A program made the position numbers and the translations under genes. DNA of 64,000 nucleotides from JAPOUP01 sp965203605 (GTDB lineage Bacteria > Pseudomonadota > Alphaproteobacteria > Rhodobacterales > Rhodobacteraceae), in assembly GCA_965203605.1 (NCBI GenBank), contig OZ241902.1, forward strand, positions 3,534,001 through 3,598,000, written 5' to 3'. The notes beneath the pieces were generated by a model, which saw only the letters and a program-made list of their open reading frames with translations, did not search any database and was not told where the DNA came from. Positions 45,264 to 52,955 of the stretch are shown one piece after another; position 1 is the stretch's first letter, and each line of letters starts with the position of its first letter.

Positions 45264-46130
45264 TCACGAAATCGAACCAATGAAGCGCCTTGCCTGTTTG
45301 GCAACCTTTGCCGCCTCGATTCGGTCCAGATCGAACAGGCACTTGAAACTGCGGGCGCAATTCGTGTGCACGGAGGATGATTCGACCATGGTTGAAACGA
45401 GTTCTGCCGCTTCGGGATTACATTCTTTCTTGGCCTCTTCAAGAGATGCATGAAGAATGAGGATAACCATTGCCCGCTCCCGCATGAGGTTCTTGCGGGC
45501 GATATCGTCGAGTCCGAAAAAGGCGATTGTGACGAGACCGCGCAACTGTGAGTTCGCATCATCTGCCCTGCATTGTGGTACCATGCCGTAGAACGTGATG
45601 ATGTCTTCCGGATCGACGTCGGTGTTCCCTATCGGATAAAGAAGCCAAGGCTCTTCTGCGTGCATTTCATTTGGCTCTGTTCCCGCAAAGTTGTACTGAC
45701 CTGAAATTGGAAAGTAGTTCTTTTCCAGACCCGAATTGCATGGTTTGCACGCTACCGCATAGTTCAGAAGATGATAGGAAAGGAGATGGTATCCATCGTT
45801 TTCATACGGGGGAACGGTGGGCGGCGGACAGTCCGTGGCCAAATCTGGAGGTAACTGCCATTCCCTGACGCGCCTCTTGGGTCGAAAATGCTCGATATCC
45901 AGTTCGCATTGACTGAAATCACCCTCGAATTTGCGTTCGCAAAAGCAGCACTTGGCCATTTGAAATTCCACGAATACAGCCTTGATCTCGCCCCAAATCG
46001 AACTGCTCTCCTCATAGGCACCCAACTCGCGGAACTTTTCCGTCCGCTCTTTGGCCCTGGCTCTCCAACCAGGCTTGTGCTCTTCGACAAGAGCCTCGAG
46101 CCGGTCCAGGTCGCAGTCGTACCGGATCAC
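45264..46130 (-). CDS. ptuB: HNH endonuclease, second PtuB-like protein
   Basis: 288 aa; the ATG overlaps the ATPase stop (ATGA). Features: MAKCCFCERKFEG (CxxC, C61/C64), then CELDIEHFRPKRRV (H81) and YAVACKPCNSGLEKNYFPI (CxxC with Asn), i.e. an HNH with a structural Zn site as in TIGR02646/PtuB relatives. Longer than the first ptuB (165 aa), with an added helical C-terminus (RKNLMRERAMVILILHASLE). Paired with an OLD-like ATPase, it forms a second Septu-like module of a different lineage. Confidence 0.78.
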   Translation of the reverse strand: MIRYDCDLDRLEALVEEHKPGWRARAKERTEKFRELGAYEESSSIWGEIKAVFVEFQMAKCCFCERKFEGDFSQCELDIEHFRPKRRVREWQLPPDLATDCPPPTVPPYENDGYHLLSYHLLNYAVACKPCNSGLEKNYFPISGQYNFAGTEPNEMHAEEPWLLYPIGNTDVDPEDIITFYGMVPQCRADDANSQLRGLVTIAFFGLDDIARKNLMRERAMVILILHASLEEAKKECNPEAAELVSTMVESSSVHTNCARSFKCLFDLDRIEAAKVAKQARRFIGSIS

Positions 46131-47359
46131 GACTGCAGACCGGACATTTCGTCCATAAGGTGCCCTGCCGCGTCCACATCCCCCCGACGCGCCCTCTCCA
46201 GAAACTCTCGCATTCGTCTTGTCTGATTCCCGGAACGTGTGGACCCAAGACCGAAGAGTTCCGAAAGCAGAATCTGATCAGCATCGAGTCTCGACACATC
46301 AATTCTGGACCGCCCCAGAGTGCTGCTTCCGCTCCTCTGCTGTCTCGCGACGATGATGTTCTGCCATTCCAGAGAGCCTGCAAGCAGCGGACTGTGTGAA
46401 GTTACGATGAACTGGATTCTAGGCAAGCTTTGCGCAAGTCGTGGGAGCAGGCCCATTTGCCACTCTGGGTGAATGTGCAAGTCCACCTCGTCGATCATCA
46501 CAATTCCCTCATTCCTGTCGAGGCGCCTCCCGCTAGGGCACGTCTCGCAGACATGATACAGAAGATCACCGATCCAGCCGAGCAGTGCACGGTAACCATC
46601 CGACAGCGCCGGAAAAGGAACCCGAACCTTTCCATGCTCGAAGATGTACTCGCTGTCTTCCATTTCACCCGTGAAGCGGTACCTCCCTCGACCAAGCAGA
46701 CGATTTACTAGAGTCTTTACCTGCTTGAATCGGCCTGGATTCCGAGCTTCATAGCGCGGTAGCCAGTGGCTTAAGGGAAGCAGCGAGTAAGCTTCCTCAA
46801 AGAGGCTCATGACCCGCCGTGCCCTGGAAAAGGAAGATGCACGACGCCCTGCCTCGTCGACCCGCTCGATCTTTTCCACCCGTCGATTGGCACCGTATCC
46901 TACAAAGAAGAACGCGTCCGAACTGTCGCTGTAAATCGGGTGCCAAGGCTTCTCGTCACCGTTCATCCACTTGAATCTCTCCAGGTCGCCACGCTGGTCG
47001 ACACGGACACGGGAATCGATACTTGAGACGTGATCAGGGAATTGCGGATTTCGGTCTTGGGAATTTGGAGTGAAGGCGGCCTCGATGAACGCCCCACCCC
47101 CTGCTGGCTGGCCCGCCTCCCGTCGCACTAGGTAATAGGGAAAGAGGCCCGACTCGGCCACCGCGGGTCCGAGGGCAGCCAAGGCAACGCCCTTCAAGAG
47201 GGTCGTCTTTCCCGAGCCATTGCCTCCAATCACCAGATTCATGTTTCGGAGCTTTGCGGAATCCGACTTGGGTTTGGCGCACAAGGCCGGATGAACAAAC
47301 TCAATTGACGACCGCTTGAAAGTTCGGAATTCCCTAATCCTGATCGAGTCGATATACAT
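46127..47359 (-). CDS. ptuA: AAA ATPase, second PtuA-like protein
   Basis: 410 aa. It begins MYIDSIRIREFRTFKRSSIE, then Walker A IGGNGSGKTTLLKGVALAAL (about 45-55), Walker B IVMIDEVDLHIHPEWQMGLL and FIVTSHSPLLAGSLEWQNII, all intact. The PALSDGYRALLGWIGDLL segment fits the ABC-type signature position. The C-terminal region (QILLSELFGLGSTRSGNQTR) is rich in Arg. Overlap with the downstream HNH gene gives a PtuAB layout. It is not a close paralogue of the ATPase at 22.5 kb. Confidence 0.83.
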   Translation of the reverse strand: MYIDSIRIREFRTFKRSSIEFVHPALCAKPKSDSAKLRNMNLVIGGNGSGKTTLLKGVALAALGPAVAESGLFPYYLVRREAGQPAGGGAFIEAAFTPNSQDRNPQFPDHVSSIDSRVRVDQRGDLERFKWMNGDEKPWHPIYSDSSDAFFFVGYGANRRVEKIERVDEAGRRASSFSRARRVMSLFEEAYSLLPLSHWLPRYEARNPGRFKQVKTLVNRLLGRGRYRFTGEMEDSEYIFEHGKVRVPFPALSDGYRALLGWIGDLLYHVCETCPSGRRLDRNEGIVMIDEVDLHIHPEWQMGLLPRLAQSLPRIQFIVTSHSPLLAGSLEWQNIIVARQQRSGSSTLGRSRIDVSRLDADQILLSELFGLGSTRSGNQTRRMREFLERARRGDVDAAGHLMDEMSGLQS

Positions 47360-47377
47360 GAGCCCAACGCTCCGGCT

Positions 47378-48223
47378 TCAATGTCCTCTAGATTCTTGAA
47401 TTATGGCACAGAAAACACCACCGTGCGACCCCAGAGGTGGTTTGATGCAGGGCAATCGCACTTGGGCCTCTATCGTCGCATCGATGCCTGAAATCATCCG
47501 AACCTGACCCCAATCGCGAGAGGAGCGCACTTCTGTTCTTAATTTGTTCTCGTCTGTCACAACGAAAGTTCCAAGTGCGATAGCCCTGTGGTTTGATGCT
47601 TCAGTTTTTCCTGGCAATGTTGCGATCGAATCGGAATTCTGATTCCTCTGGAAGTTGATCTTGCCGCAGGTAACGTGTCGCAGGCGGGGACGCGGGCAGG
47701 ACAGAGCGACATGCTCACAGCCTTTTCCCGGTTTCGCTACCTTGGACCCGAAACGTCGCGCTGCTTGTAACCGATCCTCTGCACGTGGTCACCTCGCCGC
47801 AACGTGCGAAGCCGACCCCAACCATGGTAATCGAATCGAAACTCCATGGCTTCAACCTCGCGTCTTCCGCTGGCCGCCGGATGCAGACAGCTGTTCCGCA
47901 GTGCTCCAGAGTTGGAACAAACGCAAATCGCGACGCAAGGCTTCCTGAAGTTCCGTTCTCCTGAACATCGTGCGTAGCAGTGCCAACGGTGCTCCTCGGT
48001 TCGTTGAGACCCATGCACACAGGCGGTTAGGCCAAAATGCGTGGGTGACGTCCAATCTCTTCGCCGTAGCCAAGAGCGGCGTCAAAGAGTTTGCCGTCCT
48101 CAATTCCGACCATCTAACACTGCGTCTGGATAGCGTCAGCGACTGGTGCGTATTCCCACTGCCTTTCAGGCTCTTCGCGTTCAATTCGTCGGCGCTGAAT
48201 GGAAGATCATCGTTCCGGATCAC
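47378..48223 (-). pseudogene. Possible decayed coding sequence upstream of the second ptuA
   Basis: Protein-like stretches occur on the minus strand in shifting frames: a GTG-started frame from 48223 (RNDDLPFSADELNAKSLKGS), then MEFRFDYHGWGRLRTLRRGD, then CGKINFQRNQNSDSIATLPG with LGTFVVTDENKLRTEVRSS, ending at 47378, 18 bases before ptuA. I recognise no family and cannot prove it was one gene. It may be the broken first member of this defence operon. Confidence 0.25.
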
Positions 48224-48379
48224 AATACCCGTGCTGCCCGGCGCACGAACGGGGCTTCCCTGAATCTATCTCCGCGAACCTAAATGACCGCGCGTAAACC
48301 GCATTCTCACCGCTAAAGGCAGGAGCCACCATGCGGAGTCAATGCGCCTATCAGCAACAGTCTCGTTCCAGCCCAACTA

Positions 48380-49199
48380 GGGCCTGTTGACAATCATGTT
48401 GCCGCCACCACGCCGGCGACGGGATGGATCCCGGCCGCGAAGCCCGCGTCCGTCCTGTCGTACCTCGTCGCCGCCACCCGTACATCTCCCGGTCATGCTC
48501 CCGGGGTTCCGTCCGGTTCCGCCCCGCCGGGATCACCGGCACCGCGCCGCGTCTCTCCACCTCCCCGGGCAGCCAGTCCGCGCCGGACGCCCTGTCCCCG
48601 ACGAAGGCCCCGACCGGGAGATCCCCAGGCAGCGCCGGCACCCCGCGGGGTCGCGCGCCTGGCCGGGAAGGATCACGGAGCGGACCAGGTATCCGGGCGC
48701 GTCCACGACCGCCACGATCCTGCCCGTCAGGCCGCCCCGGGAGCGGCCGATCCCTTGCCTGCAGGTCCCCCTTCTGCGCCCGCCGCCTTCTGGTGCGCCT
48801 GCACGACCGTGCCGTCGACAAACACCCATTCGGGGCCGGACCCCTCCGACAGGGCGTCGGAAACGCGCCCGGAAACCCCGGACAGCGCCCGGCGGCGGAA
48901 CCGCACGGAGACGCCGTCCCGGTTGCCGAAGCGCTCCGGAAGGTCGCGCCACGGCGATCCCGTGCGGAACCGCACGGGCACCGCCTCCACGAACCGCCGG
49001 CTGTCCGCCGCGGTGGCGCCGGGATCGGTCGCCCTGCCGGGCAGCATGGGCCCGACCCGCGCCCACATGGCGTCGGTCAGCACCGTCCTGTCCGCATTCA
49101 TCATGTCACCTGCCCGTTTGCCTGTGCCGCCGTTCCGGCGTGCATCGCGGCCAGATAACAGGGGACGCGCCGAATCGCAACCCAATTGTCAACAGGCCC
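48380..49199. mobile_element. IS5/IS427-type insertion sequence with perfect terminal inverted repeats
   Basis: 820 bases bounded by GGGCCTGTTGACAAT at the left and its exact reverse complement ATTGTCAACAGGCCC at the right, with TA on both outer sides (CTA...TAG) as a 2-base target duplication. Size, ends and the two-frame DDE transposase on the minus strand fit the IS427 group of IS5. The ends are undamaged, but the transposase has lost the block that should carry the last catalytic residue, so the element is probably mobilisable only in trans. Confidence 0.85.
48394..49104 (-). pseudogene. IS427-type transposase (orfA + orfB), damaged
   Basis: OrfA (ATG 49104 to 48727) reads MMNADRTVLTDAMWARVGPM, SPWRDLPERFGN and PEWVFVDGTVVQAHQ (first Asp). 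A frame change, normally a programmed -1 shift in this group, leads to GIGRSRGGLTGRIVAVVDAP and VRSVILPGQ; a further, non-programmed shift gives VGAFVGDRASGADWLPGEVE (second Asp) and EPREHDREMYGWR. The frame then jumps to RYDRTDAGFAAGIHPVAGVV. The 'HLVENFFxxLKxFRxIAT' block containing the catalytic Glu is missing (about 50 bases), so the product cannot transpose. Confidence 0.75.
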
Positions 49200-49346
49200 T
49201 AGTATCGTGACTTTATTGTTGTGACGGGTGAAGGAACCTGAGCCTGTTGCGGGCGCCCGGTCCCGGGCAGCGGAGCGTTTCCTGTCCGTGGCGGAGCCGG
49301 ACGCACCGGCTCCGGGCCAGCCGCCACCTGTCGGCGCACCGGCCTG

Positions 49347-51146
49347 TCAGGCGATGAAGTCGAAGTCGGCCGCTGTCAGCAGCGATGCGTCGAAGTCCCT
49401 GACCACGATCGAGAAGGTGTCGGAGGGACCGCTGACCACGGTGTCGTCGCCGTCCTGCTTGATGTCGAGGTCGGAGAGCTTCAGGCCGCCTCTGATGACG
49501 ATGGTGTCCAGCCCGTCCTCGAAGTCGTGGATGGTGTCGGTCTCCGACTCCCGGTCGAACACGAACCGGTCGGCGCCGCCGCCGCCCCAGAGGTCGTCGT
49601 TGCCCTTGCCGCCCTCGAGCGTGTCGTCGCCGTCATCGCCATCGCCATCGTCATTGCCGCCGTGGAGCTGGTCGTCGCCGTCGCCGCCGTAAAGCGTGTC
49701 GTCGCCGTCGTCGCCGTCGCCCCGGTTGCCGCCCCAGAGCCTGTCGTCGCCGTCGCCGCCGTAAAGCGTGTCGTCGCCGTCGTCGCCGTCGCCTCTGAAG
49801 TTGCCGCCATGGAGCCGGTCATCGCCGTCGCCGCCGTATAGCGTGTCGTCGCCGTCATCGCCGTCGCCGACCAGGTTGCCGCCGACGAGCGTGTCGTCGC
49901 CGTCGTCGCCGGAGAGCGTGTCGTTCCCGTCGTCGCCGTCGCCCTCCCAGTTGCCGCCGACGATCGCGTCGTCGCCGTCCCCTCCGTGGAGCGTGTCGTT
50001 CCCGTCGTCGCCGTCGCTCGGCAACGTACGGTCACGGCCGCGGTCGAAGCCCGTGTTGCCACCGATAAGCCCATCGTTGCCGTCGCCGCCGTAAAGCGTG
50101 TCGTCGCCGTCATCGCCCCTGCCCTGGTTGCCGCCGACGAGATGGTCGCCGCCATCCCCTCCGTGGAGCGTGTCGTCGCCGTCGTCGCCGTCGCCGTAGC
50201 GGCTACCGCCGTAGAGCCAGTCGTCGCCGGCGCCGCCGTGGAGCGTGTCGTTCCCGTCGGCGCCGTCGCCGCCCCAGTTGCCGCCCCAGAGCATGTCGTT
50301 CCCGTTGTCGCCCCAGAGCGTGTCGTTCCCGTCGGCGCCGTCGTCGCCGTCGAAGAAGCTCGCGTTGCCGCCGTAGAGCCGGTCGTCGCCGTCGCCGCCG
50401 TAAAGCGTGTCGTCGCCGTCGTCACCGTCGTCATGCCAATTGCCACCGATGAGCTCGTCGTCGCCGGCGCCGCCGTAAAGCGTGTCGTCGCCGTCGTCTC
50501 CGCCGTTGTCGTCGAAGTCGAAAAAGAAGCCCGCGTTGCCTCCGACGAGCCGGTCGTCACCGTCGCCGCCGTAGAGCCGGTCGTCGCCGTCGTCTCCGCC
50601 GTCGCCTTTTTTGTAGTTGCCGCCGTAGAGCCGGTCATCGCCGCCCTTGCCGTCGATGCGGTCGTCGCCGGCGCCGCCGTAAAGCGTGTCATTCCCGTCG
50701 CCGCCTTCCAGGGTGACGCCGGCGGGCAGCGCGAAGTCCTCCGCGCCGAGGGTGTCCGCCGACACGCCCCGCAGGGTGATGGTGTCGCCCCTGTCGCCAT
50801 ACCGGATGACGGCATCGGCCCCGTCCCGCTCGATGACCAGCGACGCGAACCCGCCGGACACCCCGTCGATGCGGATGGTGTCGCCCCCGCGGAAGTCGGC
50901 GATGGTGTCATGGCCGTCCCCCTCCGCGAACGCGAAGGTGTCGTCGCCCCGGCCGCCGTTCAGCCGGTCGTCGCCCACGCCGCCGTAAAGCGTGTCGTCG
51001 CCGTTGCCGCCCTTCAGGGTGTCATCGCCGCCGCCGCCGTCCAGAATGTCGTCGCCGCCGACGCCCTTCAGGACATCGCCGCCGGCGCCGCCCGTCAGGG
51101 TGTCCGCGCCCCGCTTGCCACGAATCGTGATGCCCCTGTCCGTCAT
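49347..51146 (-). CDS. RTX (hemolysin-type calcium-binding repeat) protein
   Basis: 599 aa from ATG 51146 with GAGGGGAAA upstream; the much longer open frame to 51512 has no protein-like content. An N-terminal RTX block (GGDDILDGGGGDDTLKGGNG) is followed by a short beta domain (about 70-145), then about 14 composite units of the type GDGDDGDDTLYGGDGDDRL plus a GGN-containing linker. The C-terminal cap (DRFVFDRESETDTIHDFEDG; VVRDFDASLLTAADFDFIA) is the usual type I secretion end. Repeats would bind Ca2+ and fold outside the cell. No HlyB/HlyD genes are adjacent. Role (adhesin, S-layer or enzyme scaffold) unknown. Confidence 0.85.
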   Translation of the reverse strand: MTDRGITIRGKRGADTLTGGAGGDVLKGVGGDDILDGGGGDDTLKGGNGDDTLYGGVGDDRLNGGRGDDTFAFAEGDGHDTIADFRGGDTIRIDGVSGGFASLVIERDGADAVIRYGDRGDTITLRGVSADTLGAEDFALPAGVTLEGGDGNDTLYGGAGDDRIDGKGGDDRLYGGNYKKGDGGDDGDDRLYGGDGDDRLVGGNAGFFFDFDDNGGDDGDDTLYGGAGDDELIGGNWHDDGDDGDDTLYGGDGDDRLYGGNASFFDGDDGADGNDTLWGDNGNDMLWGGNWGGDGADGNDTLHGGAGDDWLYGGSRYGDGDDGDDTLHGGDGGDHLVGGNQGRGDDGDDTLYGGDGNDGLIGGNTGFDRGRDRTLPSDGDDGNDTLHGGDGDDAIVGGNWEGDGDDGNDTLSGDDGDDTLVGGNLVGDGDDGDDTLYGGDGDDRLHGGNFRGDGDDGDDTLYGGDGDDRLWGGNRGDGDDGDDTLYGGDGDDQLHGGNDDGDGDDGDDTLEGGKGNDDLWGGGGADRFVFDRESETDTIHDFEDGLDTIVIRGGLKLSDLDIKQDGDDTVVSGPSDTFSIVVRDFDASLLTAADFDFIA

Positions 51147-51645
51147 CGTCCATTTCCCCTCTTCTCCACACCAGCCAGCCGCGCCGCCAGGGACCTCGCC
51201 ATGGGACAGCGGAACATGCCGCCGCAGCCCGTGGCGCCGCATTCCAGGTCTGGACGGAAGCGTTCCATCCGGTCCAACCATCCATCTCGTCCAACCGGTA
51301 AAACCGATCGGTTCGTCCGTCAAGCGGAAATGTAGGTGTGGACCCGACTTTTCCGCCATGCCGCGAAGGCCTGATCCGCCCGCCAGTCGGGCAGGTCGGC
51401 CAGCCTGTGGTCCATGACGCGGCCATCCAGCGCCGGCATGGCGTTGGCGCCCTCCCCGACCGACGGGCGCCCGGGCGTTCCGTCCGGCCCCCGGACACCC
51501 GGCCTCCACCACGCCGCTCCCGGTCTGGATGCCCCGGTGGCGGCATTCGCCGCACCGCCTCCGTCCGGGGCTGTTCCGGAAGCGGCGGACGGAGGCATGG
51601 GCGGGCGGAGGGATCGGGACAGGGCCACCGTCCGCCGACGCCTCA
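51147..51645. other. High-GC region upstream of the RTX gene
   Basis: No supported gene. Both strands have long open frames because of very high GC, but with Arg/Pro/Gly-rich, non-protein-like translations. Minus-strand words such as HTYISA may be scraps of older coding DNA. Confidence 0.35.
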
Positions 51646-51712
51646 CGGCAACCGACGCATGGATCAGGCTGAAGCCCCTTTACCCGTCAATACAGTGATG
51701 TCACTACACTAG
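51646..51712 (+). repeat. 67-base IS630-type 3' end remnant, copy 1
   Basis: Aligns without gaps to 59152-59218 (about 50 of 67 bases identical by eye). The frame RLTATDAWIRLKPLYPSIQ resembles the C-terminus of IS630-family transposases ('WRFTTADARIKLKxLYP'). Only the last about 20 codons and the following bases survive. Confidence 0.5.
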
Positions 51713-51916
51713 TCCTGAACGCTCCGGCCTTGGAAGCCCCCCATTCTAGATGTTGGCTGCGATTCTGACCGTATTTACCCAACCCAGACTTGCGGGGCGC
51801 AGAGCTGTGGACTACGCGGTGCCTGCAAAGTCCGGCAGGGCCAGACACTTGAGTTTATGGAAGCTGGGGCCTACACAACCGCAACGGAACGGCCACTGGA
51901 GCGAAGAGGAGCGGCG
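51713..51916. promoter_or_regulatory. Region upstream of cysK
   Basis: 204 bases holding the likely promoter of the cysK-mscS-alaX operon; a strong ribosome site AGAGGAG lies at 51905-51911. No clear palindrome. Confidence 0.35.
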
Positions 51917-52951
51917 ATGCAGGTTTATCGGGATCTACCCGATGCGGTGGGCAAGACGCCCCTGATCCGGCTGAAAGCCATTTCCGAAGCAACCGGATGC
52001 GAAATTTTCGGCAAGGCCGAGTTCATGAATCCCGGCCAGTCGGTCAAGGACCGCGCCGCGCTCTATATCATCAAGGACGCCGTCGATCGGGGGAAACTAA
52101 GACCTGGCGGAACGATTGTGGAAGGCACTGCCGGCAACACCGGAATCGGTCTGGCATTGGTCGGTGCTGCAATGGGATTCAGATCGGTGATCGTCATTCC
52201 CGAGACGCAGAGTCAGGAAAAGAAGGATATGATCCGACTCGCGGGAGCCGAACTGGTCCAGGTGCCGGCTGTTCCATACAGGAATCCCAACAACTACGTG
52301 AAATACTCCGGTCGGCTTGCAGCAAAGCTCGCCGAATCCGAACCAAGCGGTGCGGTCTGGGCAAACCAATTTGACAACGTAGCCAACCGGCAGGCACATA
52401 TCGAAACAACCGGGCCCGAGATATGGAAGCAACTCAATGGTAATGTCGACGGCTTCATCTGTTCGGTCGGGACCGGAGGTACTGCGGCGGGTGTCGGCAT
52501 GGCCCTGCAACCTAAGGGCGTTACCTGTGGCATCGCCGATCCGATGGGCTCAGGTATATTCAGCCTCTACAGGGACGGTGAGGCCAAACCGGAAGGCAGT
52601 TCGATCACAGAAGGAATCGGACAGGGCCGGATAACAGCCAACCTTGAAGGTTACACCCCTGATTTTCTCTGTCAGGTGCCAGATGAAGAGGCACTGCCCG
52701 TGATTGACGATCTGCTGTCGGCAGAAGGACTCTGCATGGGCGGCTCTACGGGAATAAACGTTGCCGGTGCGGTGAGGATGGCCCACGAGCTAGGTCGAGG
52801 AAAGACCATCGTGACGGTGCTATGCGATTATGGCACTCGGTATCAATCGAAGTTATTCAATCCACCATTCCTCCGGGAAAGGGACTTACCGGTTCCGTAC
52901 TGGCTCACCGGATGTGGTCGAATTCTGCCTACCGTATTCGAGGAAGACTAG
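51917..52951 (+). CDS. cysK: Cysteine synthase family protein (O-acetylserine sulfhydrylase type)
   Basis: 344 aa from ATG 51917, with AGAGGAG upstream; the frame is open 60 bases further. Fold-type II PLP enzyme: VGKTPLIRLKAISEAT, EFMNPGQSVKDRAALYII (PLP Lys in SVKDR), VEGTAGNTGIGLALVGAAMG (substrate loop) and ICSVGTGGTAAGVGMAL (phosphate loop). Makes cysteine from O-acetylserine and sulfide; some homologues prefer other nucleophiles. First gene of a tight operon with mscS and alaX. Its use of sulfide links loosely to the sulfite released by taurine catabolism, which would first need reduction. Confidence 0.9.
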   Translation: MQVYRDLPDAVGKTPLIRLKAISEATGCEIFGKAEFMNPGQSVKDRAALYIIKDAVDRGKLRPGGTIVEGTAGNTGIGLALVGAAMGFRSVIVIPETQSQEKKDMIRLAGAELVQVPAVPYRNPNNYVKYSGRLAAKLAESEPSGAVWANQFDNVANRQAHIETTGPEIWKQLNGNVDGFICSVGTGGTAAGVGMALQPKGVTCGIADPMGSGIFSLYRDGEAKPEGSSITEGIGQGRITANLEGYTPDFLCQVPDEEALPVIDDLLSAEGLCMGGSTGINVAGAVRMAHELGRGKTIVTVLCDYGTRYQSKLFNPPFLRERDLPVPYWLTGCGRILPTVFEED

Positions 52952-52955
52952 TCAA

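Noticed and set aside
44981..45562. 193-codon minus-strand frame
   Set aside because: Its end overlaps the 3' part of the ptuB-like gene in another frame and the SNase scrap on the opposite strand; no motif.
49600..50700. Regularly spaced repeats resembling a CRISPR array
   Set aside because: The periodicity is in-frame coding for Gly-Asp-rich RTX units; there are no constant repeats with unique spacers and no cas genes.
49986..51335. 449-codon open frame on the plus strand
   Set aside because: It is antisense to the RTX repeats; the translation is a Val/Ala/Glu low-complexity echo of the GTCGTCGCC pattern, with no start signal or family motif.
50686..51712. Plus-strand Arg/Pro/Ser-rich frames upstream of the RTX gene
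   Set aside because: High-GC artefacts without ribosome sites; only the last codons (51646-51712) show recognisable IS630-like sequence.
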